Assembly: GCA_002315945.1 (NCBI GenBank)
Contig: DCIJ01000039.1
Span: 1 to 31,544 of the forward strand
Source of the DNA: Lachnospiraceae bacterium UBA1729
GTDB taxonomy: Bacteria; Bacillota; Clostridia; Lachnospirales; Lachnospiraceae
DNA: 31,544 nt
Reading direction: 5' to 3'
Positions 15,638 through 24,014 of this stretch are shown here, piece by piece; position 1 is the stretch's first letter; each line of letters opens with the position of its first letter. The position numbers and the translations under genes are program-made. A model generated the notes under the pieces. It worked only from the letters and a program-made list of their open reading frames with translations, had not been told where the DNA came from and did no database searches.

Positions 15638-16210
15638 TTAATTATTTTTCCCCAATTCAAATGCTTTCAGGTTCAGCTCCACAAATTTAGGTGGAACACA
15701 AACCTTAATTGCTTCTATCCATTTTTCTTCAGGAATCTCGTCAAAATACTTTGACAGTTTTCCCATAAGTACCAGATTTACTGCCTTGCTGCTGCCAGCC
15801 TCATTGGCAAGCTTCAGACAATCCATGGCATCCACATATATTCCCTTGGCCTGCATCTTCTCTACCAGGTTTTCAGGATATTCCATAGCTCCGGTAATAA
15901 CCGGCATAGGATCTATGGTCTGTGTGTTAACCACTATTTTTCCCTCTGGTTTTAGATATTCAACATATCTTGCAGCCTCGAGAAGTTCAAAGGATACAAT
16001 GTAATCAGCCTCACCCTTATCAATTATGGGAGAATATACCTTCTCACCAAATCTGACATAGGTTACTACACTTCCGCCTCTCTGGCTCATGCCATGCACC
16101 TCGGAAACCTTTACATCGAAACCTGCATCTAACAAAAGTCTTCCTAAGAGCTTGCTGGCTAACAGTGAACCCTGACCGCCAACACCAACAATCATAATAT
16201 TTTTAGTCAT
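15638..16210 (-). CDS. iorB: Indolepyruvate:ferredoxin oxidoreductase, beta subunit
   Basis: A 190-residue protein matching the gamma-domain of 2-oxoacid:ferredoxin oxidoreductases (IorB): GVGGQGSLLASKLLG at the start, VSEVHGMSQRGGSVVTYVRFG, and NLVLMGKLSKYF near the end. Together with IorA it oxidatively decarboxylates aryl pyruvates (indolepyruvate, phenylpyruvate, hydroxyphenylpyruvate) to arylacetyl-CoA while reducing ferredoxin. The length is usual for the family. It starts four bases after the iorA stop, with the ribosome binding site in the end of iorA, so equal synthesis of the subunits is expected. Confidence 0.95.
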   Translation of the reverse strand: MTKNIMIVGVGGQGSLLASKLLGRLLLDAGFDVKVSEVHGMSQRGGSVVTYVRFGEKVYSPIIDKGEADYIVSFELLEAARYVEYLKPEGKIVVNTQTIDPMPVITGAMEYPENLVEKMQAKGIYVDAMDCLKLANEAGSSKAVNLVLMGKLSKYFDEIPEEKWIEAIKVCVPPKFVELNLKAFELGKNN

Positions 16211-16214
16211 CTGC

Positions 16215-17945
16215 TCAACCCTCCTTCAGTGCATCAAATTTGCACAGCTGTTTGCATACGCCACAGCCAACACACAAGGTAGCGTCAACTACTACCTTGC
16301 CATCCTTAAGGGACAGGGCAGGACAACCAATTCTCATACATGCCTTACAGCTCTTGCACTTATCCTTGTCACAGGTGTAAGGAGCATTATGCTTAACCGT
16401 TTTCAGCAGTGCGCAGGGGCGACGGCTAATGATTACTGATGGCTCGCAGACTGCCAGCTCTTCTTTTACGGCAGCTTCAGTCTCTTCCAGATTGTAGGGA
16501 TCTACCACTCTTACACGTTCAAATCCCATGGCCTTGCACAGAGCCTCTAAATCAATCTTTCCAGCTGGATCACCCTTAATATTGTATCCGGTTGTAGGAT
16601 TCTGCTGATGTCCTGTCATACCGGTTATTGAATTATCTAAAATAATTACTGTTGAGTTGCTCTGATTATAGGCAATATTTGCCAGACCTGTCATACCGGA
16701 ATGCATGAAGGTTGAATCACCTATTACAGCAACAGTTTTTCCCTCTGTCTCAGCTCCTCTGGCCTTGTTAAAGCCATGAATTGAGCTGATGGAGGCTCCC
16801 ATACACAGGGTCATGTCCATGGCAGAAAGGGGTGCTACTGCGCCCAGGGTGTAGCATCCAATATCTCCCAGTACAGTTACTTTATTTTTGGACAGTACAT
16901 AGAAAAGTCCTCTGTGGGGACATCCTGCACACATAAGTGGTGGACGCGCTGGCATCGTATCCTCTAAGGAAACACTTTCAGGAATCTCTTTTCCGAGAGC
17001 CTTCGCAATCAGATTCTGGGAAAATTCTCCGCAAATTGGAAGCAGATCCTTTCCGCTCACCTGGATTCCCAGGCTCTTTACATGATTTTCAATAATTGGA
17101 TCCAGTTCTTCTATTACAATCAGTCTATCCACACTGTCAGCAAAATCTTTAATAAGCTTTACCGGAAGCGGATTAACCATTCCTAATTTCAATATGCTGG
17201 CATCTTCTCCGTATACCTCCTTGGCATACTGATATGAAGTAGAAGAGGTAATAATACCAAGGCTGGTTCCACCCTTTTCAACCCTGTTAAGCTCACAGGT
17301 CTCTGCCCACTCTGTAAGCTTTTTCATGCGCTCTTCCACAACAGGATGGCGACGAATTGCATTACCAGGCATCATTACATATTTCTGTATATTCTTTTCA
17401 TAGGCCTTCATTTCAGGTACTACTCTGTCAGAAATTTCTACCACACTCTGGGAATGTGCCACCCTTGTACACATTTTCATGATTACAGGAGTGTCAAACT
17501 CCTCTGAAATTTCAAAAGCAAGCTTTGCAAAAGCAAGACTTTCAGCTGAATCAGAGGGTTCCAGCATAGGAACCTTGGATGCTATTGCATGATGTCTTGA
17601 ATCCTGCTCATTCTGTGAAGAATGCATACCCGCATCATCTGCTACGCACACAACCAGGCCGGCATTCACTCCTGTGTAAGCTGCTGTATAGAGTGGATCT
17701 GCTGCAACATTTAATCCCACGTGCTTCATTCCACAAAAAGAACGCTTGCCTGCCAGAGATGCGCCAAAGGCCACCTCCATGGCTACCTTTTCATTAGGCG
17801 CCCATTCACAATATATCTCTTCAAATTTAGCTGCTTCTTCAGTAACTTCTGTACTGGGTGTTCCAGGGTAGCTGGATACAACCTCACAGCCTGCTTCATA
17901 TAATCCCCTGGCAAAAGCCTGATTACCAAGCATTAACTGCTTCAT
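16215..17945 (-). CDS. iorA: Indolepyruvate:ferredoxin oxidoreductase, alpha subunit
   Basis: A 576-residue thiamine-diphosphate enzyme subunit. The N-terminal pyrimidine-binding domain begins MKQLMLGNQAFARGLYEAG and includes SSYPGTPSTE; the pyrophosphate domain has CAGCPHRGLFYVL, GDIGCYTLG and the metal/TPP motif GDSTFMHSG with LDNSITGMTGHQQNP. The C-terminus has two [4Fe-4S] motifs (Cys530/533/536/541 and Cys558/561/564/568), which pass electrons to ferredoxin. The enzyme acts on aryl pyruvates from tryptophan, phenylalanine or tyrosine. GGAGG lies seven bases before the ATG, 20 bases after the YerC-like regulator. All cofactor motifs are intact. Confidence 0.96.
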   Translation of the reverse strand: MKQLMLGNQAFARGLYEAGCEVVSSYPGTPSTEVTEEAAKFEEIYCEWAPNEKVAMEVAFGASLAGKRSFCGMKHVGLNVAADPLYTAAYTGVNAGLVVCVADDAGMHSSQNEQDSRHHAIASKVPMLEPSDSAESLAFAKLAFEISEEFDTPVIMKMCTRVAHSQSVVEISDRVVPEMKAYEKNIQKYVMMPGNAIRRHPVVEERMKKLTEWAETCELNRVEKGGTSLGIITSSTSYQYAKEVYGEDASILKLGMVNPLPVKLIKDFADSVDRLIVIEELDPIIENHVKSLGIQVSGKDLLPICGEFSQNLIAKALGKEIPESVSLEDTMPARPPLMCAGCPHRGLFYVLSKNKVTVLGDIGCYTLGAVAPLSAMDMTLCMGASISSIHGFNKARGAETEGKTVAVIGDSTFMHSGMTGLANIAYNQSNSTVIILDNSITGMTGHQQNPTTGYNIKGDPAGKIDLEALCKAMGFERVRVVDPYNLEETEAAVKEELAVCEPSVIISRRPCALLKTVKHNAPYTCDKDKCKSCKACMRIGCPALSLKDGKVVVDATLCVGCGVCKQLCKFDALKEG

Positions 17946-17964
17946 TTACATACCTCCAAAATAT

Positions 17965-18252
17965 TTACTTGTCGTTTCTCTCAATAACCTTCATCATTAC
18001 CCCATTGCCCTGCTGAAGCATTCTCTTAACGCGGCTGATAGTAGCACTGGAAGCATTGGTATTCTCAGTAATCTCTGAATATACCTTGTCCTTCATAAGC
18101 ATTCCTGCAACTTCAAATCTCTGCTCCATGGTCTTCAGTTCATTCAATGCGCACAGGTCTTCAAAAAATGCCTCGCACTCTTCTAATGACTCAAGACTTA
18201 GTATAGCCTCATACATTGCATGTTTTCTTTCGGTACTAATTAATCTCTCCAT
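17965..18252 (-). CDS. TrpR-like YerC/YecD family DNA-binding protein
   Basis: A 95-residue, all-helical protein of the TrpR superfamily, YerC/YecD type. The helix-turn-helix is at about 58-80 (YSEITENTNASSATISRVKR), preceded by the conserved EQRFEVAGMLM segment. In the related Trp repressor this fold binds DNA when it holds tryptophan; whether YerC proteins bind an amino acid is not established. Its place as the first gene of the iorAB operon makes a role in sensing aromatic amino acids attractive but unproven. The spacing from AGGA to the ATG is long, so translation may be modest. A strong promoter and a 26-bp palindrome lie upstream. Confidence 0.88.
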   Translation of the reverse strand: MERLISTERKHAMYEAILSLESLEECEAFFEDLCALNELKTMEQRFEVAGMLMKDKVYSEITENTNASSATISRVKRMLQQGNGVMMKVIERNDK

Positions 18253-18323
18253 TTATTACAGATTAATCCTTTCTCTTTCGATATTTTTCTACTTCCGTGT
18301 TTTCAAAAAAACACACTACATCT

Positions 18324-18352
18324 ACTATACCGATTTAGGTCTTTAAATGCAA
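18324..18352 (-). promoter_or_regulatory. Sigma-A promoter of the yerC-iorAB-paaK operon
   Basis: On the minus strand TTGCAT (18347-18352), 17 bases, TATAGT (18324-18329). It lies about 72 bases before the regulator ATG. A palindrome abuts it upstream. Confidence 0.7.
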
Positions 18353-18362
18353 GAAGTTTCAC

Positions 18363-18388
18363 ACTCTAATACGTTAAAGTATAAGAGT
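18363..18388. promoter_or_regulatory. 26-bp palindrome upstream of the yerC-ior promoter, candidate operator
   Basis: Arms ACTCTAATAC and GTATAAGAGT pair at 9 of 10 positions around centre GTTAAA. It lies 10 bases upstream of the -35 box, where an activator or an autoregulator could bind. The central GTTAA recalls the E. coli trp operator core, but this is a weak resemblance. Confidence 0.4.
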
Positions 18389-18394
18389 TTGTGC

Positions 18395-18426
18395 AATAAA
18401 AAATCCCCGGAATAAATTCCGGGGAT
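18395..18426 (-). terminator. Intrinsic terminator of fba
   Basis: ATCCCCGGAAT and ATTCCGGGGAT form an 11-bp stem with a 2-nt loop, followed on the minus strand by TTTTTTATT. It lies just after the fba stop. Confidence 0.95.
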
Positions 18427-18447
18427 GACTAATTCATATTAAGCTAA

Positions 18448-19416
18448 TCAAGCCTTGCCATCTGAACCAAGAACGTTAACGATCTTGTGAGCAACCATGT
18501 CCTTAACAGCCTGACGAGCGGGCTTTAAGTACTGACGAGGATCGAAGTGGCTAGGATTCTCAGCAAAGTATTTTCTGATGTTACCTGTCATAGCAAGACG
18601 GATATCTGAGTCGATATTAATCTTACATACAGCAAGCTTAGCAGCTTCACGAAGCTGTTCTTCAGGAATACCAATAGCATCAGGCATCTGTCCGCCGTAC
18701 TGGTTAACCATAGCAACGAACTCCTGAGGAACTGATGATGAACCATGAAGTACGATAGGGAAGCCAGGAAGCTTCTCGATAACGCCGTGAAGTACATCAA
18801 AACGAAGTGGAGGTGGAACAAGGATACCGTTCTCGTTACGTGTGCACTGAGCAGCTGTAAACTTGTAAGCACCGTGTGAAGTTCCGATAGCGATTGCAAG
18901 TGAATCGCAACCTGTTCTTGTAACGAACTCTTCTACTTCTTCAGGACGAGTATAGCTCTCGTGACCTGACTCAACTACTACTTCATCTTCAACACCTGCA
19001 AGTGTTCCAAGCTCAGCCTCTACTGTTACGCCATGAGCGTGAGCATATTCAACAACCTGCTTTGTTAAAGCGATATTGTCTTCGAATGACTTTGAAGAAG
19101 CATCGATCATAACTGATGTAAATCCACCATCGATACATGACTTGCAAAGTTCGAATGAATCACCGTGATCTAAGTGAAGAGCGATAGGAATCTCAGGATT
19201 CTCCTCTACTGCTGCCTCTACCATCTTTACAAGGTACTTGTGGTTAGCGTAAGCACGTGCACCCTTAGAAACCTGAAGGATAACAGGGCTCTTTAACTCG
19301 CCAGCTGCTTCAGTAATACCCTGAACGATTTCCATGTTGTTTACGTTGAAAGCACCGATAGCATATCCGCCATTATAAGCTTTCTCAAACATTTCTTTTG
19401 TTGACACTAATGCCAT
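18448..19416 (-). CDS. fba: Class II fructose-1,6-bisphosphate aldolase
   Basis: A 322-residue zinc-dependent aldolase of glycolysis, splitting fructose 1,6-bisphosphate to dihydroxyacetone phosphate and glyceraldehyde 3-phosphate. Conserved sites are ALHLDHGDSFE (Asp and Zn-binding His), VEAELGTLAG (Glu), AIGTSHGAYKF (His) and VLHGSSSVPQEFV (His and phosphate binding). ATG at 19416 (MALVSTKEMF) is the usual start and has AGGCAGG upstream; an ATG at 19437 would add seven atypical residues. Codon use is strongly biased towards a few codons, as expected for a highly expressed gene. It is a single-gene unit with its own promoter and terminator, inserted between the ior and ABC-hydrogenase units. 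Confidence 0.97.
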   Translation of the reverse strand: MALVSTKEMFEKAYNGGYAIGAFNVNNMEIVQGITEAAGELKSPVILQVSKGARAYANHKYLVKMVEAAVEENPEIPIALHLDHGDSFELCKSCIDGGFTSVMIDASSKSFEDNIALTKQVVEYAHAHGVTVEAELGTLAGVEDEVVVESGHESYTRPEEVEEFVTRTGCDSLAIAIGTSHGAYKFTAAQCTRNENGILVPPPLRFDVLHGVIEKLPGFPIVLHGSSSVPQEFVAMVNQYGGQMPDAIGIPEEQLREAAKLAVCKINIDSDIRLAMTGNIRKYFAENPSHFDPRQYLKPARQAVKDMVAHKIVNVLGSDGKA

Positions 19417-19449
19417 GTTCTTATACCTGCCTTTCATAATTATGAATTA

Positions 19450-19478
19450 ATTCTAACGGTCATAGACCGTAGTTACAA
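19450..19478 (-). promoter_or_regulatory. fba promoter with palindrome in the spacer
   Basis: On the minus strand TTGTAA (19473-19478), 17 bases, TAGAAT (19450-19455). The spacer contains a perfect inverted repeat, ACGGTC-TAT-GACCGT (19456-19470), placed where a repressor would block RNA polymerase. A second small inverted repeat, TAGACA/TGTCTA, lies upstream near 19490-19510. Confidence 0.6.
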
Positions 19479-19526
19479 CTATTTTACCCTTAGACACGTT
19501 GTTTGTCTAGAATTTTTATCATTTGA

Positions 19527-20987
19527 CTATTTTCTATGTTTCTTGTAGGAAACCTTAACCTGATTAGTCAGATTTTCTCCAATATTTCGATTCTCAGCCT
19601 GACCGATTAATGTATCACGGCTTCTCTTGGATTCCAGCTCGGTTCTATGCTTGCTGGCACCACCAACACAACCGCCTTCACAAATCATACCCTCGATGAA
19701 ATCTTCAGGCAGTCTGCCGGCCTTAAGCAGCGCAAGAGCTTTTTTACATTCAGCAGCACCATTACATACTGCCACCTTGATATTGCTGGTATCTATGCCC
19801 TTCTCATCCATTACCTTTAGTACAGCCTGGGTAACACCAGCACTGTTGCCAAAGCGCTTGCCATATACACTGGCCTGCTGCAAATCGTTGGGAGCCGGTT
19901 CAAGTTCCACACCCTTTGCTCTGAATATTGCTCTAATCTCACCAAAGGTCAGGGCAAAATCCGCTCCATCGGGAACTTCCTCAAAACCACACTCTGCTTT
20001 TTTTGCAACACATGGTCCAATAAATACAGTTACTGATTCCGGATCATCACTCTTGATCATTCTGGATACAAGGGTCATTGGCGAAGCAGCTGTGGACATC
20101 TTTGATATCAAATCCGGATATTGTCTCTGAATCATATTAACAAATGCAGGACAGCAGGAGGTTGTCTTCTTCTCGCCCTCCTTGTAGGCTTCAACCCATT
20201 CATCAGCCTCAGCATTAGCTGTCATATCGCCGCCCAGACCAACCTCATAGAATTCGGTGAATCCAACCTTCTTGCAAGCCTCAGCCCAGCTTCTCATGGT
20301 GATATCAGCTCCGAACTGACCTTCTGCAGCAGGTGCCAGCATTGCATATACATGCTTGCCTTCCTTAATAGCTTTGATTACATCTACGATATATGTCTTT
20401 GATCCAATAGCACCAAATGGGCATGCATGAATACAGTGACCACACTCAATGCATTTGGTCTTATCAATTATTGCAATTCCACTTTCCTCTTCTACTCTTA
20501 GAGCATCAACCGGACAGCTTCTCTTACATGGTCTCATAAGATCTGCTATGGCATTGTAAGGACAGTTTTTAGCACACTGTCCGCACTCCTTGCATTTCTG
20601 AGGATCAATGTAGGTATGATTAAGTCCCTGGCTGATGGCGCCAAATTTACATGAGTTGATGCAGGCCTTGCCCATACAGTTCTGACAGTTATCAGTAACT
20701 ACGTATCTTGAAATGGGACAGCCTTCACATGCTGAAGGAATAATCTGAACAACACCATCATGGTCCTTTGAACCATTTGGGTTCTTGCCTACAGCCAGAT
20801 TAATTCTCTGACGGGCAACCTCCCTCTCTCTATATACACAGCAACGGGATTTTGGATTAGGACCTGGATACAGTTCATATGGCAGAATCTCTATTTTTTC
20901 TTCCAAATCACCAATAAATGCATGCTTTGCAACTTCATAGAGAAGTTCATGTTTTTCTTTTAAGAGCATGGCGTCGTTTGTTATCAT
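19527..20987 (-). CDS. Monomeric [FeFe]-hydrogenase, group B type
   Basis: A 486-residue iron hydrogenase. The N-terminal half holds several [4Fe-4S] sites: Cys101/104/109/113, Cys132/135/138/142, Cys154/158 and Cys179/182/185/189. The H-cluster domain has L1 TSCCP (276-280), L2 GPCVAKKAE (324-332) and L3 EGMICEGGCVGG (432-443). L2 starts GPC rather than MPC and L3 lacks the usual ACPGGC, features of the poorly characterised group B enzymes found in gut Clostridia and Bacteroidetes. It probably exchanges electrons between ferredoxin and protons. It lies 36 bases after the ABC ATPase gene with AGGAG before ATG, apparently as the last gene of that operon. The HydEFG maturases are not in the window. 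Confidence 0.92.
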   Translation of the reverse strand: MITNDAMLLKEKHELLYEVAKHAFIGDLEEKIEILPYELYPGPNPKSRCCVYREREVARQRINLAVGKNPNGSKDHDGVVQIIPSACEGCPISRYVVTDNCQNCMGKACINSCKFGAISQGLNHTYIDPQKCKECGQCAKNCPYNAIADLMRPCKRSCPVDALRVEEESGIAIIDKTKCIECGHCIHACPFGAIGSKTYIVDVIKAIKEGKHVYAMLAPAAEGQFGADITMRSWAEACKKVGFTEFYEVGLGGDMTANAEADEWVEAYKEGEKKTTSCCPAFVNMIQRQYPDLISKMSTAASPMTLVSRMIKSDDPESVTVFIGPCVAKKAECGFEEVPDGADFALTFGEIRAIFRAKGVELEPAPNDLQQASVYGKRFGNSAGVTQAVLKVMDEKGIDTSNIKVAVCNGAAECKKALALLKAGRLPEDFIEGMICEGGCVGGASKHRTELESKRSRDTLIGQAENRNIGENLTNQVKVSYKKHRK

Positions 20988-21023
20988 ATACAGTCTCCTT
21001 TAAAATTAACCAGTAAAAAAAAT

Positions 21024-21827
21024 TTATTTTGCCAGCATCATTCTGTCATTTGCAAAGGTACCACCACTTACTTCATCGAATTTTGCAAGCAGATCAGATA
21101 CATGAAGGGCCTTCTTTTCTTCGCCCCTTACATCATATACTATACGTCCCTCGTACATCATTATCAGACGATTTCCGTAGTTAATGGCATCCTTCATATT
21201 ATGGGTTACCATGAGACTGGTAATTCCATGGCCGCTGACAATTCTGTCTGTCATGGATAGAATTGTAGCTGCAGTCTTGGGATCAAGTGCTGCTGTATGC
21301 TCATCAAGAAGTAACAGCTTTGGCTTCTTAAGCGTTGCCATAATCAGGGTTACTGACTGTCTCTGTCCTCCTGATAAAAGTCCCACCTTGGTAGAAAGTC
21401 TGTCCTCAAGACCAAGTCCAAGCTCTGAGAGACGTTCTCTGAACTCTTCTCTCTCAGCCTTTGTTACTCCCCATCTGAGGCCTCTCTTCTCGCCACGGCG
21501 TTTTGCAATAGCCATGTTTTCTTCAATTGACATGGTAGAAGCAGTACCAATTCTTGGATCCTGAAATACTCGTCCCAGATATGGAGCTCTCAGATGCTCA
21601 GGAAGCTTGGTAATATCACTGCCATCAATAATTATCTGACCCTCGTCAACCATCCAGGTACCTGAAATTGCATTTAGAGTAGTAGATTTTCCTGCTCCAT
21701 TACCACCAATGATGGTGCAGAAATCTCCCTCCTCCAGTTCTAGGTTAATACCGTTGAGGGCTACCTTTTCATTAATTGTACCAGGGTTAAAAGTCTTATG
21801 TATGTTTTTTATCTCCAGAACCGCCAT
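21024..21827 (-). CDS. ABC transporter ATP-binding protein (TrpY/COG1101-like)
   Basis: A 267-residue ATPase with Walker A IIGGNGAGKSTT, Q-loop VFQDPRIG, signature LLSGGQRQSV, Walker B LLLLDEHTAALDPK and H-loop MVTHNMKDA. The sequence type and the gene order lipoprotein-permease-ATPase match the COG2984/COG4120/COG1101 importers, which include the streptococcal tryptophan transporter TrpXYZ. ATG at 21827 starts one base after the permease stop, with AGGGGG nine bases before it; earlier in-frame starts would run into the permease gene. It energises import through the adjacent permease. Confidence 0.94.
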   Translation of the reverse strand: MAVLEIKNIHKTFNPGTINEKVALNGINLELEEGDFCTIIGGNGAGKSTTLNAISGTWMVDEGQIIIDGSDITKLPEHLRAPYLGRVFQDPRIGTASTMSIEENMAIAKRRGEKRGLRWGVTKAEREEFRERLSELGLGLEDRLSTKVGLLSGGQRQSVTLIMATLKKPKLLLLDEHTAALDPKTAATILSMTDRIVSGHGITSLMVTHNMKDAINYGNRLIMMYEGRIVYDVRGEEKKALHVSDLLAKFDEVSGGTFANDRMMLAK

Positions 21828-21828
21828 T

Positions 21829-22767
21829 TTACTTTGCCCCCTTCTTGCCATATTTTTCCTTAAGATGTGGGATAGCAAGGAAGATTGCTACAACCATAGC
21901 CGAGAACAGCTTCATATCATCCGTAGGCATCTTAAGCCATAATACAAACTGAATTACAATGTAATAAATTACTGCGCCAAGAATTACTCCCATCAGGGTA
22001 AATGCAAAAGCAAATTTTCTCTTGGCCGCAAATTTTCCAATGAGCACCTCGCCAATAATTACAGCCGCCAGACCAATTACAATTGCACCTCGGCCCATAT
22101 TGACGTCAGCAGCTCCCTGATACTGTGCATACAGTCCACCACACAGACCTACAAGTCCGTTGCTGATCATCAGTGCCACAACAGTATAGAAATCAGTATT
22201 AATTCCCTGGGCCTTACTCATATTTTTATTACAGCCGGTTGCTCTGATTGCCTGTCCAACCTCTGTTCCAAAAAACCAGTACATCAGGGAAATAATTACC
22301 ACGCAAAACAGAATGGCGCCGCCAAAGAAAAGCACACGAAGCTTTGCATCTCCGGTTACATATCGAAGAGATGCCACAAGTACATAGTTATCAGCACTAA
22401 CTGCCTGATTTGATTTTCCCATAATATTCAGATTGATTGAATAGAGACCAATCTGAGTAAGAATTCCTGCCAATATTCCCGGAATTCCCAATGCTGTATG
22501 TAAAAGACCTGTAACCAGTCCTGCTACCATTCCCACCAGGAATGCAATAACAAGGGATAACACCGGACTAACACCAGCCCTGATTAACATTACTGCACAG
22601 GCACCGCCTGTAGCCAGTGATCCATCAACTGTCAGATCTGCAAAATCCAGAATTCGAAATGTAATAAATACTCCCAATGCCATAATGCCCCAAATCAAGC
22701 CCTGAGCGCATGAACCAGGGAGCGCATTAATAAGCGACATAGGCTTTAGTGTTGCTAAATAAGCCAT
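21829..22767 (-). CDS. ABC transporter permease (COG4120-like)
   Basis: A 312-residue membrane protein with about eight to nine helices, rich in Gly and Ala, resembling the permeases of the branched-chain-amino-acid type used by COG4120 systems. Recognisable are GLIWGIMALGVFITFRILDFADLTVDGS near the start and GLAAVIIGEVLIGK towards the end, the likely coupling region for the ATPase. It should form a homodimeric channel for the substrate delivered by the lipoprotein. GAGGAG precedes the ATG. A partial terminator separates it from the binding-protein gene, which would lower its expression. Confidence 0.93.
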   Translation of the reverse strand: MAYLATLKPMSLINALPGSCAQGLIWGIMALGVFITFRILDFADLTVDGSLATGGACAVMLIRAGVSPVLSLVIAFLVGMVAGLVTGLLHTALGIPGILAGILTQIGLYSINLNIMGKSNQAVSADNYVLVASLRYVTGDAKLRVLFFGGAILFCVVIISLMYWFFGTEVGQAIRATGCNKNMSKAQGINTDFYTVVALMISNGLVGLCGGLYAQYQGAADVNMGRGAIVIGLAAVIIGEVLIGKFAAKRKFAFAFTLMGVILGAVIYYIVIQFVLWLKMPTDDMKLFSAMVVAIFLAIPHLKEKYGKKGAK

Positions 22768-22792
22768 TTTTTTCTCCTCTTTTATTTTTTTA

Positions 22793-22827
22793 TAAAAAAT
22801 GGGGATGTTGCCACGGCTCCATCCCCA
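22793..22827 (-). terminator. Partial terminator between binding protein and permease
   Basis: TGGGGATG and CATCCCCA form an 8-bp stem with a 12-nt loop, followed on the minus strand by TTTTTTAT. It is common after abundant binding proteins, to lower transcription of the membrane genes downstream. Confidence 0.75.
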
Positions 22828-22860
22828 ATGATTACAACCTATGTAATTCTAACACACTAA

Positions 22861-23916
22861 TTATTCAGTAGCAATCGCTTCATATCCTTCAGGAATTGTT
22901 ACGCCAAGAGTTTCGCAGATTTCTGCGTTGTATTTCTTGGTAACCTGAGGAGCATACTCAACTGCCATTGTTGTTACGTCTGCACCATTTGCAAGAATTT
23001 CAGCTGCCATCTCACCTGTCTTGTATCCAAGATCATAGTAGCTGATTGAAAGTGTAGCAACACCACAACCTGCGCAGATACCCTCTTCACCAACAATTGC
23101 AGGGATACCAGCAGGAACAATAATGTTCTTAACTGTTTCTGTGTTACCAGCCATTGTATTATCAGTAGGAATGTAAAGTACATCACACTCAGATGCTGCT
23201 GTTGTAGCTACAGCCTGAATCTCGTTAGAATCAGCTGCTGTATACTCAGCAAATTCAATTCCATCTTTTTCGAGGCACTCTTCAAATACCTTTGCCTGAT
23301 ATGCACTGTTAGGCTCTGCTGAACAGTAGAGAATACCTACCTTCTTTGCTTCAGGGAAAAGCTCCTTAAGCATTGCTTCCTGCTCGTTGATTGGAGCAAG
23401 ATCGCTTGTACCGGAAATGTTCTTTCCTGTTACACCTGACCAGTCTGCAATATCAAGTGCAGTTGCATAATCTGTTACACTGGTACCAAGAACTGGAATG
23501 CTGTCAGTTGCTGCTGCTGCACACTGAAGTGCTGTTGTAGCATTTGCCATAATCAGATCTACGCCATCTGCTACGAATCCGTTAGCAATTGTAGCACAGT
23601 TAGCCTGCTCACCCTGAGCGTTCTGAACATCAAATGTAATGCTGTCGCCAAATTTTTCTGTAAGGGCTGCAACAAATCCCTCTGTAGCTGCATCCAAAGC
23701 AGGATGCTCAAGCTGCTGAAGTACACCTACGTGATAGGTCTGTCCATCTGCAGCTACTTCTTCGCTTGCTGCCTCCTCGGTTGCTGCTGCTTCGCTTGCT
23801 TCTTCGCTTGCTGCCTCTGTTGATGCTTCAGCTGCAGGTGCTGCCTGGCTGCCACAACCAACTAATGCAGAAACTGTCATTGTAGCAATAATCATTGCTG
23901 CTAATACTTTTTTCAT
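22861..23916 (-). CDS. ABC transporter substrate-binding lipoprotein (TrpX/COG2984-like)
   Basis: A 351-residue lipoprotein: a signal peptide of about 20 residues ends in a lipobox (SALVGC, Cys21), so it should be tethered outside the membrane. An Ala/Glu linker (about 25-57) leads to a periplasmic-type binding fold of the ABC_sub_bind family (COG2984): VGVLQQLEHPALDAATEGF, DLIMANATTALQCAAAA, KKVGILYCSAEPNSA, LYIPTDNTMAGN. Its relatives include streptococcal TrpX, which binds tryptophan; the ligand here is inferred, not seen. ATG at 23916 has AAGGAGG eight bases before it; earlier in-frame codons lack a signal-peptide start. It opens the ABC-hydrogenase operon behind a promoter and leader terminator. 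Confidence 0.94.
   Translation of the reverse strand: MKKVLAAMIIATMTVSALVGCGSQAAPAAEASTEAASEEASEAAATEEAASEEVAADGQTYHVGVLQQLEHPALDAATEGFVAALTEKFGDSITFDVQNAQGEQANCATIANGFVADGVDLIMANATTALQCAAAATDSIPVLGTSVTDYATALDIADWSGVTGKNISGTSDLAPINEQEAMLKELFPEAKKVGILYCSAEPNSAYQAKVFEECLEKDGIEFAEYTAADSNEIQAVATTAASECDVLYIPTDNTMAGNTETVKNIIVPAGIPAIVGEEGICAGCGVATLSISYYDLGYKTGEMAAEILANGADVTTMAVEYAPQVTKKYNAEICETLGVTIPEGYEAIATE
23757..23817. repeat. Duplicated codons in the lipoprotein linker
   Basis: Two identical 19-base copies, CTTCTTCGCTTGCTGCCTC, at 23757-23775 and 23799-23817 are 42 bases apart, an exact number of codons. They encode the Ala/Glu-rich linker behind the lipid anchor, which probably varies in length between strains. 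Confidence 0.6.
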
Positions 23917-23964
23917 AATTTTTTCCTCCTTTTGGGCCACGGTAGTGTCCTTATGGTATGTAAT

Positions 23965-24014
23965 AAAAAAGCCGCTGACTCTTTAGCGCTCTAAAGCGCC
24001 AAACAATCAACGAC
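23965..24014 (-). promoter_or_regulatory. Leader terminator/attenuator of the ABC-hydrogenase operon
   Basis: Shortly after the promoter, the transcript arm from 24005-24014 (GTCGTTGATT) can pair with GAGTCAGCGGC (23971-23981) over about 10 bp with G-U pairs, followed by TTTTTTATT. The loop itself holds two mutually exclusive stems, GCGCT/AGCGC and CTTTAG/CTAAAG. This arrangement suggests conditional termination before the lipoprotein gene. No T-box sequence and no leader peptide with a proper start were seen. Confidence 0.5.
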
